DNA of 64,000 bases, from positions 2,089,001 through 2,153,000 of the forward strand of contig NZ_CP118225.1 in NCBI RefSeq assembly GCF_028768465.1, written 5' to 3'. Shown piece after piece: positions 8,661-15,094 of this stretch (position 1 is the first letter of the stretch; the number at the start of each line of letters is the position of its first letter). The DNA is from Rhodopirellula sp. P2. Its GTDB lineage: Bacteria; Planctomycetota; Planctomycetia; Pirellulales; Pirellulaceae. A model generated the notes under the pieces. That model did no database searches and was not told where the DNA came from. It saw only the letters and a program-made list of their open reading frames with translations. The translations under genes and the position numbers were made by a program.

Positions 8661-8888
8661 ATGCAATTCATCGAACTCACCGGCAAATCGTTGTTGGATG
8701 TCATCAACGAAGGCGAAATAGATATGGGCCAGCTGCATGAGGCTGGCGTCAATGGCGACTCCATTCTGAGGATCAACAAGTTCGGTGAAATCGAGCTGAG
8801 AGACAAACAAGAATGGGTTTTGGTCGGCGGCCTGCTAGGGAATTTTGAGGACCGCCTGCGGAAGATCACGCAGTTGGATTGGCTGTAG
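8661..8888 (+). CDS. small hypothetical protein, 75 aa
   Basis: This compact 75-residue protein has no recognised domain. Its ATG at 8661 has only a weak upstream purine run. The composition is balanced and acidic, ending in a Leu/Trp-rich helix (EDRLRKITQLDWL), and no low-complexity or frame-shadow character is seen. It stands alone between the thioredoxin-like lipoprotein and the convergent rarA gene. Confidence 0.6.
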   Translation: MQFIELTGKSLLDVINEGEIDMGQLHEAGVNGDSILRINKFGEIELRDKQEWVLVGGLLGNFEDRLRKITQLDWL

Positions 8889-8990
8889 CTCAAGCTAGAT
8901 GTTCTGCATGCAGGAGCCGACCCAGAGCAAGTCGATGACGGCCATGCGTACGGTGTTCGGTTCACCCATGCTTGAGGTCGTTCACTCGAC

Positions 8991-10319
8991 TCACTCAGCG
9001 TCTCTTCCCAGCTGCTCGCGAATTTTCTGCAGTCGCGAGGCGAGTTCGGATTCAAAGCCGCGTTGGACCGGTTCGTAGTAGCGTCGATCGACACCGAGAT
9101 AATCCAATTCCGCCACGCCGGCTTCGGTGTTGTGTGCCGATTGGTAGCCATCGCCGTGGCCGAGTTCTTCGGCACCGGAGTAGTGTCCACACCGAAGCAT
9201 TTTCGGAACGGGGATGACTTGCCGATCTCGTACGTCGCGGCGGGCGGCGCTGATCGCCGTGGTCGCGGCGTTGCTCTTGGGAGCCAGGCTCAGGTAAGCG
9301 ACTGTTTGGCTTAAAGTGAGTTGGGCTTCGGGAAGACCGATCATCTCACAGGCCTGCATGGCACTGACCGCCATCATCAACGCTTGCGGGTCCGCGTTGC
9401 CGATGTCTTCGCTGGCCAAAATCACCAACCGTCGGCAGAGGAAGCGAATGTCTTCGCCGCCTTCCAGCATGCGAGCGAGCCAGTACAGGGAGGCGTCGAC
9501 GTCGCTGCCGCGGATGCTTTTGATGAGCGCGCTGGCGAGGTCGTAGTGATCGTCGCCGGTGGCATCGTAGCCCGCGATGCGGCCGGTCATGGATTCGGCA
9601 ACATCTTCCCGCGAAATGGTTGCCGCCGGATCCTCGTGGCTGTGCACCGCGACTTCGAGTGCCGTGAGTGCTTTGCGAGCGTCGCCGTCGGCGGCGGCAG
9701 CGAGGTATTCAATCGCATCCTCGGCAATCTTGACATTCTGGTTTCCCAGCCCGCATTCCCGATCGGTGACCGCCCGCTTCAGCAGCGTGCGCATGTCATC
9801 GACAGAAACGGGTTCCAGCCCGAACAGTTGGCTGCGGCTGATCAGGGCGGCGTTGACGGCGAAGTAGGGATTGCTGGTTGTGGCTCCGATCAGCGAGATG
9901 ATGCCTGATTCCACATCGGCCAGCAGAGCGTCTTGTTGGGATTTATTGAAGCGATGGATCTCATCGATGAACAGCAGCGGTCTGGGGTCACCTGCGGAGA
10001 CACGGTCGCGTGCTTTGGCGAGCACTTCACGAACATCTTTGACGCCGCTGCTGATTGCATTCAGGGTGACCAGTTCGCTGTTCTGCTCCGACGCGATCAG
10101 GTGAGCGAGCGTGGTTTTGCCGGTGCCCGGTGGACCGTGCAACAGGATCGAGCCGATGCGGCCGCTGGCGATCAGCCGCCGGAGCAGTTTCCCTTCGCCT
10201 AGGATGTGTTGTTGACCGACAAACTCGGATAGCTTCTTGGGACGCATTCGCGCCGCCAAGGGTTGGGCAGCGAACAGGTGGTCAGCTTCTTGATCGGCAA
10301 ACAGGTCCATGGTCGACAT
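8991..10319 (-). CDS. rarA: replication-associated recombination protein A (RarA/MgsA AAA+ ATPase)
   Basis: The 442-residue protein has the RarA architecture. The N-terminal MRPKKLSEFVGQQHIL box is followed by Walker A GPPGTGKT (62-69), Walker B LLFIDEIHRFNKSQQDALL, sensor I ATTSNPYF, and the C-terminal tetramerisation region. RarA acts at stalled replication forks and is related to clamp-loader ATPases and eukaryotic WRNIP1. The start ATG at 10319 is followed by a second in-frame ATG at 10310. The nearest divergent ATG (10309) overlaps this start, which argues that the neighbour begins further in, at 10375. Confidence 0.95.
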   Translation of the reverse strand: MSTMDLFADQEADHLFAAQPLAARMRPKKLSEFVGQQHILGEGKLLRRLIASGRIGSILLHGPPGTGKTTLAHLIASEQNSELVTLNAISSGVKDVREVLAKARDRVSAGDPRPLLFIDEIHRFNKSQQDALLADVESGIISLIGATTSNPYFAVNAALISRSQLFGLEPVSVDDMRTLLKRAVTDRECGLGNQNVKIAEDAIEYLAAAADGDARKALTALEVAVHSHEDPAATISREDVAESMTGRIAGYDATGDDHYDLASALIKSIRGSDVDASLYWLARMLEGGEDIRFLCRRLVILASEDIGNADPQALMMAVSAMQACEMIGLPEAQLTLSQTVAYLSLAPKSNAATTAISAARRDVRDRQVIPVPKMLRCGHYSGAEELGHGDGYQSAHNTEAGVAELDYLGVDRRYYEPVQRGFESELASRLQKIREQLGRDAE

Positions 10320-10374
10320 GACAATTCAAAGTGATCGGCGGGATGACCGCTCGCGGAAAAGAACGAGAAGAACA

Positions 10375-10842
10375 ATGACAGGAACGGTGATCGCTGGAGT
10401 GGTGACGTTGGCAATTGTCGCACGAGTCGTCACGCTCGTCGACGATTGGGGGCGAGATTGGACGAACAATCACGCCAACTGGGACGATTCCGCCACGGAT
10501 CCGAAAAAGCGACCGTTGCGTTTGTCGAAGCCAATCGCCGAAGTGCGTCGCGATTTAGAAACCTGGGTGGAGTCGGAACCGATCTGGCAAATCGAATCGA
10601 TCGCAGAGGAATCCGTTGACACACCGGTCGCCGGTCAGACGCAGGCGATCCATTTGACTCGTCGAACACGGTGGCTGCGGTTTGTCGACGACGTTCATGT
10701 GCAATTGACGGAGGAAGTGTCTCCCGCTGGCGACGTGGTCACACGGGTCGACGCGGAAAGCCAATCCCGCGTTGGCAAAGGGGACCTGGGGCAGAATCCC
10801 CGCAACCTCTTGCATCTCCGCGAAGCATTCTCAGCGGAGTGA
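10375..10842 (+). CDS. DUF1499 domain protein with N-terminal membrane anchor
   Basis: The 155-residue form begins with a hydrophobic helix (TVIAGVVTLAIVARVVTL) and then has the DUF1499 pattern, including LTRRTRWLRFVDDVHVQL and RVGKGDLGQNPRNLLHL near the C-terminus. The family has no established function. The frame is open from 10309, but that start would overlap the divergent rarA start codon. ATG 10375 has GAGAAG upstream at a proper distance and puts the membrane helix at the N-terminus. Its stop is 11 bp before the first REP fragment of the repeat island. Confidence 0.8.
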   Translation: MTGTVIAGVVTLAIVARVVTLVDDWGRDWTNNHANWDDSATDPKKRPLRLSKPIAEVRRDLETWVESEPIWQIESIAEESVDTPVAGQTQAIHLTRRTRWLRFVDDVHVQLTEEVSPAGDVVTRVDAESQSRVGKGDLGQNPRNLLHLREAFSAE

Positions 10843-10853
10843 CTGATTTGACC

Positions 10854-10898
10854 GTAGCGGAACTCGCCGTCGTAGCGGAACTCGCCAAGAGTTTCGGC
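10854..10898 (+). repeat. truncated REP (10854-10868) and complete REP (10872-10898)
   Basis: Two forward REP units lie directly after the DUF1499 gene. The first stops after GTAGCGGAACTCGCC. The second is a full 27-mer with stem AACTC, loop GCCAA and stem GAGTT. A third full unit follows exactly 33 bp later and opens the expanded BIME. Confidence 0.85.
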
Positions 10899-10904
10899 AA
10901 TGTC

Positions 10905-11227
10905 GTAGCGGAACTCGCCAAGAGTTTCGGCGTTCGGCGTTCGGCGTTCGGCGTTCGGCGTTCGGCGTTCGGCGTTCGGCGTTCGGCGTTCGGCGTTCGG
11001 CGTTCGGCGTTCGGGCGTTCGGGCGTTCGGGCGTTCGGGCGTTCGGGCGTTCGGGAGTTGGGAGTTGGGAGTTGGGAGTTGGGAGTTGGGAGTTGGGAGT
11101 TGGGAGTTGGGAGTTGGGAGTTGGCGATTGGCGATTGGGCGATTGGGCGATTGGGCGATTGGGCGATTGGGCGATTGGGCGATTGGGCGATTGGGAGTTG
11201 GCCGAAAGTCTTGGCGACTTCCGCTGC
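10905..11227. repeat. BIME with an expanded spacer
   Basis: The forward REP (10905-10931, stem AACTC/GAGTT) and the opposing REP (11201-11227, stem GTC/GAC type in reverse) have the same head-to-head arrangement as the other BIMEs here. The spacer is 269 bp instead of about 12-14 bp and consists wholly of short tandem arrays. A half REP follows at 11228-11248. Confidence 0.85.
10932..11200. repeat. serial 7-mer and 8-mer tandem arrays
   Basis: By direct count there are 11 copies of GTTCGGC (10932-11008), 5 of GTTCGGGC (11009-11048), one GTTCGGGA, 9 of GTTGGGA (11057-11119), two transition units, then 7 of GATTGGGC (11133-11188) and one GATTGGGA. Neighbouring arrays differ by one- or two-base changes, so each could have arisen from the one before. 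The arrays can be read through as repetitive peptides but show no coding features. Confidence 0.93.
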
Positions 11228-11301
11228 GGTCTTGGCGACTTCCGCTACGTTCCCTGTGGGTGAACGACGTTCCCTGCGGTTGGGGGTGATAGAATTTTGG
11301 G

Positions 11302-11895
11302 ATGGACAGGCAACACAAACAGCGGCTGAAACGTCTTGATCCGGAGTCCTATCGCGGGCTTGCTTGGGTCCACTGGACGATGACGATTGAAGGTCGTCGA
11401 ACAGGTTGGTTGGAACCACGTTTCTTGTACAAGTTCCGTGAAGTCCTCGCCCATGCAATGTTTCGTTACCAGTTCGCGTGCCCCATTTTCTGTTTGATGC
11501 CAGACCATGCCCATCTGTTGTGGTGCGGATTGAGTGAAAGTGCTGACCAACGTCTCGCGATGAAGACGGTTCGAAACGATTTGAACTCCTGCTTGAAGCG
11601 AATTGGTTTCGAGTTTCAGCGGCAGCCGTACGATCATGTGCTGCGTGAATCAGAGTGCGAGTGTTCGGCAATCGAAGACGTCGCGGAGTACATCGCTCGC
11701 AACCCCGAACGGAAAGGGCTTGCGCCGGTCGATGGATTTGCAGATTATATCTATACCGGATGCCTGATTCCTGGTTATCCCAACCTCCGATTGTTTGAGC
11801 TGGATAGTTGGGAGATCCTTTGGCGAACTCTCTCGTTTTTAAAACGAACCGAGTGTTTTCGCCGCAATGACCCAAAGTACGCACCGAAAACGTAG
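11302..11895 (+). CDS. REP-associated tyrosine transposase (RAYT, Y1_Tnp/IS200-like)
   Basis: The 197-residue protein has the Y1 HUH nuclease signature. PDHAHLL has His69 and His71, and the catalytic Tyr130 lies in the helix EYIARNPERKGL. Length and motifs match RAYT proteins, single-domain enzymes that nick REP hairpins as single-stranded DNA. The gene lies between a BIME with an expanded spacer upstream and a normal BIME downstream, so its likely substrates are beside it. The stop TAG (11893-11895) lies inside the downstream REP, so the REP supplies the end of the gene. The 3' end (11885-11895) is also included in the adjacent 291-bp duplication. It appears intact. Confidence 0.9.
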   Translation: MDRQHKQRLKRLDPESYRGLAWVHWTMTIEGRRTGWLEPRFLYKFREVLAHAMFRYQFACPIFCLMPDHAHLLWCGLSESADQRLAMKTVRNDLNSCLKRIGFEFQRQPYDHVLRESECECSAIEDVAEYIARNPERKGLAPVDGFADYIYTGCLIPGYPNLRLFELDSWEILWRTLSFLKRTECFRRNDPKYAPKT

Positions 11896-11957
11896 CGGAA
11901 CTCGCCAAGAGTTTCGGCGTTGGGGCTCCGGCCGAAAGTCTTGGCGACTTCCGCTAC
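11892..11957. repeat. BIME downstream of the RAYT gene
   Basis: The forward REP (11892-11918, AACTC-GCCAA-GAGTT) faces an opposing REP (11931-11957, which in REP orientation reads AAGTC-GCCAA-GACTT) across a 12-nt spacer GTTGGGGCTCCG. A half REP follows at 11960-11980. Confidence 0.9.
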
Positions 11958-12025
11958 ACGGTCTTGGCGACTTCCGCTACGGTCTTGGAGGCCCGTCAAG
12001 CGGAACGCTGGGACCAGCGACTTCC

Positions 12026-12175
12026 TCAGCGAGCCACGAATGCGCGGAAGGCTGCGTTCAGCTTTTGAGTCATCGGGCCGGGTTTGCCATCGCCGATGAC
12101 CCGGCCATCGAGCTTGACCGCGGGGATGACTTCGGCGGCGCTGCCGGTCAAGAAACATTCGTCGGCGACAAAGAT
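12026..12175 (-). pseudogene. duplicated 3' fragment of ilvE
   Basis: This minus-strand fragment encodes the last 50 or so residues of the aminotransferase (from FVADECFLTGSAAE to the stop) without the rest of the gene. It is part of the tandem duplication described above, with only two differences from the functional 3' end within the coding part. It has no start or promoter of its own and should be silent. Confidence 0.9.
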
Positions 12176-12182
12176 CGAAAAC

Positions 12183-12281
12183 GTAGCGGAACTCGCCAAG
12201 AGTTTCGGCGATGTCGTAGTGGAACTCGCCAAGAGTTTCGGCGTTGGGGCTCCGGCCGAAAGTCTTGGCGACTTCCGCTAC
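12183..12281. repeat. REP (12183-12209) plus BIME (12216-12281)
   Basis: Two forward REPs in tandem, the second with one change (GTAGTGG), face an opposing REP at 12255-12281 across the same 12-nt spacer as the upstream BIME. This array lies immediately after the ilvE stop codon and may act as its transcription end. Confidence 0.88.
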
Positions 12282-12349
12282 ACGGTCTTGGCGACTTCCG
12301 CTACGGTCTTGGAGGCCCGTCAAGCGGAACGATGGGACCAGCGACTTCC

Positions 12350-13207
12350 TCAGCGAGCCACGAATGCGCGGAAGGCTGCGTTGAGCTTTTGAGTCATCGG
12401 GCCGGGTTTGCCATCGCCGATGACCCGGCCATCGAGTTTGACCGCGGGGATGACTTCGGCGGCGCTGCCGGTCAAGAAACATTCGTCGGCGACAAAGATG
12501 TCGTGACGTGTCATGGCTTCCTCCGCCACTTCGATCCCATTTTCGCGAGCCAGGTCGATCACCGTGTTGCGGGTGATGCCTTCCAGGATTCCCGCGTCGA
12601 TGGGAGGCGTGATCAGGCGACCGCCGCGAACGATGAAGATGTTGTCGCCGGTGCACTCGGCGACTTCGCCTTTGGTGTTCAGCATCACGGCTTCGATGCA
12701 TCCCGCCCGGATGGCTTCGATTTTGGCCATGATGTTGTTGAGGTAGTTCAGCGACTTCACGCGAGGGCTGAGTGCGGCGGGGTGATTGCGGATTGTCGAG
12801 GCCGTGATCAGTTCCAATCCTTCGGTGTAGAATTTCTCGGGATACAGCGAGATTGTGTCCGCGATGATGATCACTTGCGGGTCTTCGCAGGAGAACGGAT
12901 TGAGCCCCAGTTGGTTGCCGCCGCGGGTGACGACCAAGCGAATGTAGCCTTCTGTCAGACCGTTCTTGGCAACGGTTTCGTTCACCGCCGTGGTCAAGGC
13001 ATCGATCTCGATGGGAATGTCCAGCATGATCGCCCGGGCGCTCTCGTAGAGCCGTGTCATGTGGTCCTCGAGGGCGAAGACTTTCCCTGAGTAGATCCGC
13101 ATGCCTTCGAACACGCCGTCACCGTACAGCAGCCCGTGATCGTAAACGCTGATCTTGGCGTCTTCGCGAGAGAAGTATTGCCCGTTGATGTAGATGGCTT
13201 GGGTCAT
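12350..13207 (-). CDS. ilvE: branched-chain amino acid aminotransferase (class IV PLP enzyme)
   Basis: The 285-residue fold-type IV PLP enzyme has the catalytic Lys151 in RVKSLNYLNN, the N-terminal motif VYDHGLLYGDGVFEGMR, and the cofactor-binding segment GEVAECTGDNIFIV followed by TGSAAEV. It interconverts branched-chain amino acids and their 2-oxo acids. D-amino acid and aminodeoxychorismate enzymes share the fold, but the sequence fits IlvE best. The start is the ATG at 13207; codons upstream in the open frame belong to another reading of the fabI region. Its 3' end has been copied into the neighbouring repeat island. fabI lies upstream on the same strand after 79 bp. Confidence 0.92.
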   Translation of the reverse strand: MTQAIYINGQYFSREDAKISVYDHGLLYGDGVFEGMRIYSGKVFALEDHMTRLYESARAIMLDIPIEIDALTTAVNETVAKNGLTEGYIRLVVTRGGNQLGLNPFSCEDPQVIIIADTISLYPEKFYTEGLELITASTIRNHPAALSPRVKSLNYLNNIMAKIEAIRAGCIEAVMLNTKGEVAECTGDNIFIVRGGRLITPPIDAGILEGITRNTVIDLARENGIEVAEEAMTRHDIFVADECFLTGSAAEVIPAVKLDGRVIGDGKPGPMTQKLNAAFRAFVAR

Positions 13208-13286
13208 GCCCGGAAACTCAAAGTTTAAAAGGTGCGATTGGTGTGAAGGCGGCGAATCAAGGGATGTTTCGTTTGCGAGATGGTTC

Positions 13287-14120
13287 TCAGTCGACGGAGG
13301 CGTTCGTGACCGCGCCGACCACTCCCGCATCAAAGTAGTTGATCGACATGCCCGCATCGACCACGATCGATTGAGCGGTGATGCCGCTGCTGCGTGGTGA
13401 CAACAAAAATGCCGCCGTGGACGCGACTTCGTTCGTCGTGACCGCTTCGCCGCGAGGGATGACTTTTTCAGCGTACAGGTACGAATCAACATAGCCGGGG
13501 ATGCCTGCTGAGGCACTGGTTTTTAGCAGGCCTGCCGCGACTGCGTTGAAGCGGACTTGGCTGAACCGGCTGAACGATTTGGTCAGAAAGGCCAGCGATG
13601 ATTCGAGGGCTGCCTTGATTGGTGCCATGAAGCCATAGCTTTCGCTGGCCATTCGCGTGGTGCTGATTCCGATCGTGACCACGCTGGCGTCACTCGCCAA
13701 TCGGTCTTTGATGGCGTTGCAAACCGCGACCAGTGAAAAGGCCGAGATGTCGATCGCTTGAAGGAATTGGCGGCGCGTCGTTTCGTGAAATGGCCGAATG
13801 CCATCGCTGTAATCCGCAAAGGCGATCGCGTGCACCAGTCCGGCGAGCGTCACATTGTCTCGCTCCAGTTCCGCGGCCATCGCGTCAATGTCGGCTTGTT
13901 GTTCGACGTCGCAAACGATCAGGCGGCGGCCAGACAGCAATTTGGCCAAGCTCTCGCGGCGAGCCTCGCTGCGGACGGCGTAAATCACCTCTCCGCCGGC
14001 CTGCTCGATTTGTTTGGCAATCGCAAATGCGACGCTCTTTTTGTTGGCGACGCCCATCACCAGGAAGGTCTTGCCGGTCATCCCCAAGAAGTCGAACCCG
14101 GCGGTGTTTTCGGTGCTCAC
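13287..14120 (-). CDS. fabI: enoyl-[acyl-carrier-protein] reductase (FabI-type SDR)
   Basis: The 277-residue SDR has the FabI-style nucleotide motif ([14 protein letters not shown]) and the catalytic pair Tyr162-x6-Lys169 (YGFMAPIK) followed by AALESS. FabI performs the last reduction of each fatty-acid elongation cycle, using NAD(P)H. The gene overlaps the fabZ stop by 4 bp, so two consecutive steps of the cycle are co-transcribed. The first active-site Tyr of classical FabI, about ten residues before the catalytic Tyr, is not present: the region reads [11 protein letters not shown]. It may be a divergent FabI. Confidence 0.88.
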   Translation of the reverse strand: MSTENTAGFDFLGMTGKTFLVMGVANKKSVAFAIAKQIEQAGGEVIYAVRSEARRESLAKLLSGRRLIVCDVEQQADIDAMAAELERDNVTLAGLVHAIAFADYSDGIRPFHETTRRQFLQAIDISAFSLVAVCNAIKDRLASDASVVTIGISTTRMASESYGFMAPIKAALESSLAFLTKSFSRFSQVRFNAVAAGLLKTSASAGIPGYVDSYLYAEKVIPRGEAVTTNEVASTAAFLLSPRSSGITAQSIVVDAGMSINYFDAGVVGAVTNASVD

Positions 14121-14650
14121 GATTTCGGACCCGCGTCAGTGGATTGGGAGGGCTGCGCTGGCGTGATGCTGCACGCGAACTCGAGTCGCGTGGTGACTTT
14201 TCCGTTGAGCAGCATTTTGCCGGTCATGAAAAACGCGTTGGAAAGTCGCTCTTTCAGCGTCACGTGAATGTCGACGGTGTCGCCAGGACGCACCATGTTT
14301 TTGAACTTCACACTGTCCATGCGGGTCACCACGGGCACGAACTCACCGGGGGCGGGAGTGTGTTCGGACAGCAGAATCGCACCCGCTTGCAGGCAGCATT
14401 CACACTGAATCACGCCCGGAACCAGCGGGTAATCCGGGAAGTGTCCTTGCACGAAGAACTCCTCGGCCGAGAACGTTTTGCGGGCGTGAAGCGTGTTCTC
14501 GGTGATTTCCACCACCTCGTCCAGCAACAGCATGGGCGAGCGGTGGGGGATTTTGGCCTCGATTTCTTCGGGGCCAAGATGCCGAGCGTCGGTGGAGTCG
14601 TTGGGAGCGTTCATCCCCGTATCAAACGCCATTTTTGGGGCGATCGTCAA
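14117..14650 (-). CDS. fabZ: 3-hydroxyacyl-[acyl-carrier-protein] dehydratase FabZ
   Basis: The hot-dog fold dehydratase, 177 residues as drawn, has [11 protein letters not shown] at its start, catalytic His70 in [11 protein letters not shown] and Glu84 fourteen residues later (QCECCLQAG). It dehydrates 3-hydroxyacyl-ACP to trans-2-enoyl-ACP, the substrate of the FabI encoded next (4-bp overlap). Two N-terminal starts are possible: ATG 14650 or ATG 14614, with the shorter giving about 165 residues. The upstream 444 bp hold repeats and no obvious promoter. Confidence 0.92.
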   Translation of the reverse strand: MTIAPKMAFDTGMNAPNDSTDARHLGPEEIEAKIPHRSPMLLLDEVVEITENTLHARKTFSAEEFFVQGHFPDYPLVPGVIQCECCLQAGAILLSEHTPAPGEFVPVVTRMDSVKFKNMVRPGDTVDIHVTLKERLSNAFFMTGKMLLNGKVTTRLEFACSITPAQPSQSTDAGPKS

Positions 14651-14784
14651 GGCCGTCGAAAGAGGGTTTGTCCGCGTTCACCGAGGAACGTCCCCAGCGT
14701 GTGCGATGATCGGCAATATCGAGCCAATCGTGAATCGTGCTGACCGGGATACAAGTGCGAATTGTGCCGCGAAAGGTTCGCGTG

Positions 14785-15070
14785 CATCGCCCCGGATGGG
14801 GCCGTCTTCCGTAGCTCGGGGCGGAAGCCCCGAGATCCTGGGCGAAGAACAGGAGGTCGCCCCGGATGGGGCCGTCGCGGAGGAGGGGGAGCCTCGCTGA
14901 TGCTTCGGGTTTCCATTTCGACGGGCTTGGAAGCCCATCTTACGGAGAGACTTGCGTCGGATGACGTCATTGAAAAAGTTCAATTGACAAATGCAAAGTG
15001 CAAAGTGCTGTTGGGATGAACGGACCGCAAGCAATTTAAAATTTACAATTGTCAATTGAACCTTTTCAAT
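14785..15070. repeat. composite dispersed repeat, copy 1
   Basis: The block holds two CCCCGGATGGGG hairpin modules, a perfect hairpin CTCGGGGC-GGAA-GCCCCGAG (14815-14834), a GTTTCCATTTCGACGGGCTT segment and a terminal 102-bp inverted-repeat unit. A related block of almost equal length is at 25616-25904. It fills most of the 444-bp gap between fabZ and the flippase; the rest shows nothing recognisable. Confidence 0.8.
14969..15070. repeat. 102-bp inverted-repeat unit (MITE-like), copy 1
   Basis: 22-bp arms (14969-14990 and 15049-15070) match except for one base, with the inner ends reading CAATTGACAA and TTGTCAATTG. No coding capacity is present. A second unit of exactly the same length lies at 25803-25904 with weaker arms. 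It ends 24 bp from the flippase stop. Confidence 0.7.
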
Positions 15071-15094
15071 CGAATCGCAGCAAAGCTTTTAGGC

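Larger units (their letters stand above)
11885..12499. repeat. 291-bp tandem duplication of ilvE 3' end plus BIME
   Basis: Copy A (11885-12175) and copy B (12176-12499) are nearly identical. B carries one extra 33-bp REP unit (12210-12242), which explains the 324-bp offset. In the shared ilvE part I saw three substitutions (GCTGG/GATGG, GTTCA/GTTGA, AGCTT/AGTTT). The duplication covers the RAYT 3' end, the BIME and the last ~150 bp of ilvE. Confidence 0.93.

Noticed and set aside
10309-10374. extended start of the DUF1499 gene at 10309
   Set aside because: It would overlap the rarA start codon on the other strand and place a charged stretch before the membrane helix; ATG 10375 has an upstream GAGAAG.
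10932-11200. CRISPR array
   Set aside because: The repeats are 7-8 bp and contiguous, without unique spacers; there are no cas genes.
10671-11339. 222-residue ORF reading through the tandem arrays
   Set aside because: The frame is kept by the repeats themselves and gives only repetitive peptides such as RRSAFGV and GSWELGV; it overlaps the DUF1499 gene and the REPs and has no start signal.
10739-11908. 389-residue ORF antisense to the arrays and the RAYT gene
   Set aside because: It is an antisense shadow of the repeat arrays and the RAYT gene with low-complexity sequence; no domain or ribosome site.
11867-13090. 407-residue ORF on the plus strand over ilvE
   Set aside because: It is antisense to ilvE and inside the tandem duplication, with no domain; ilvE has its full set of motifs on the other strand.
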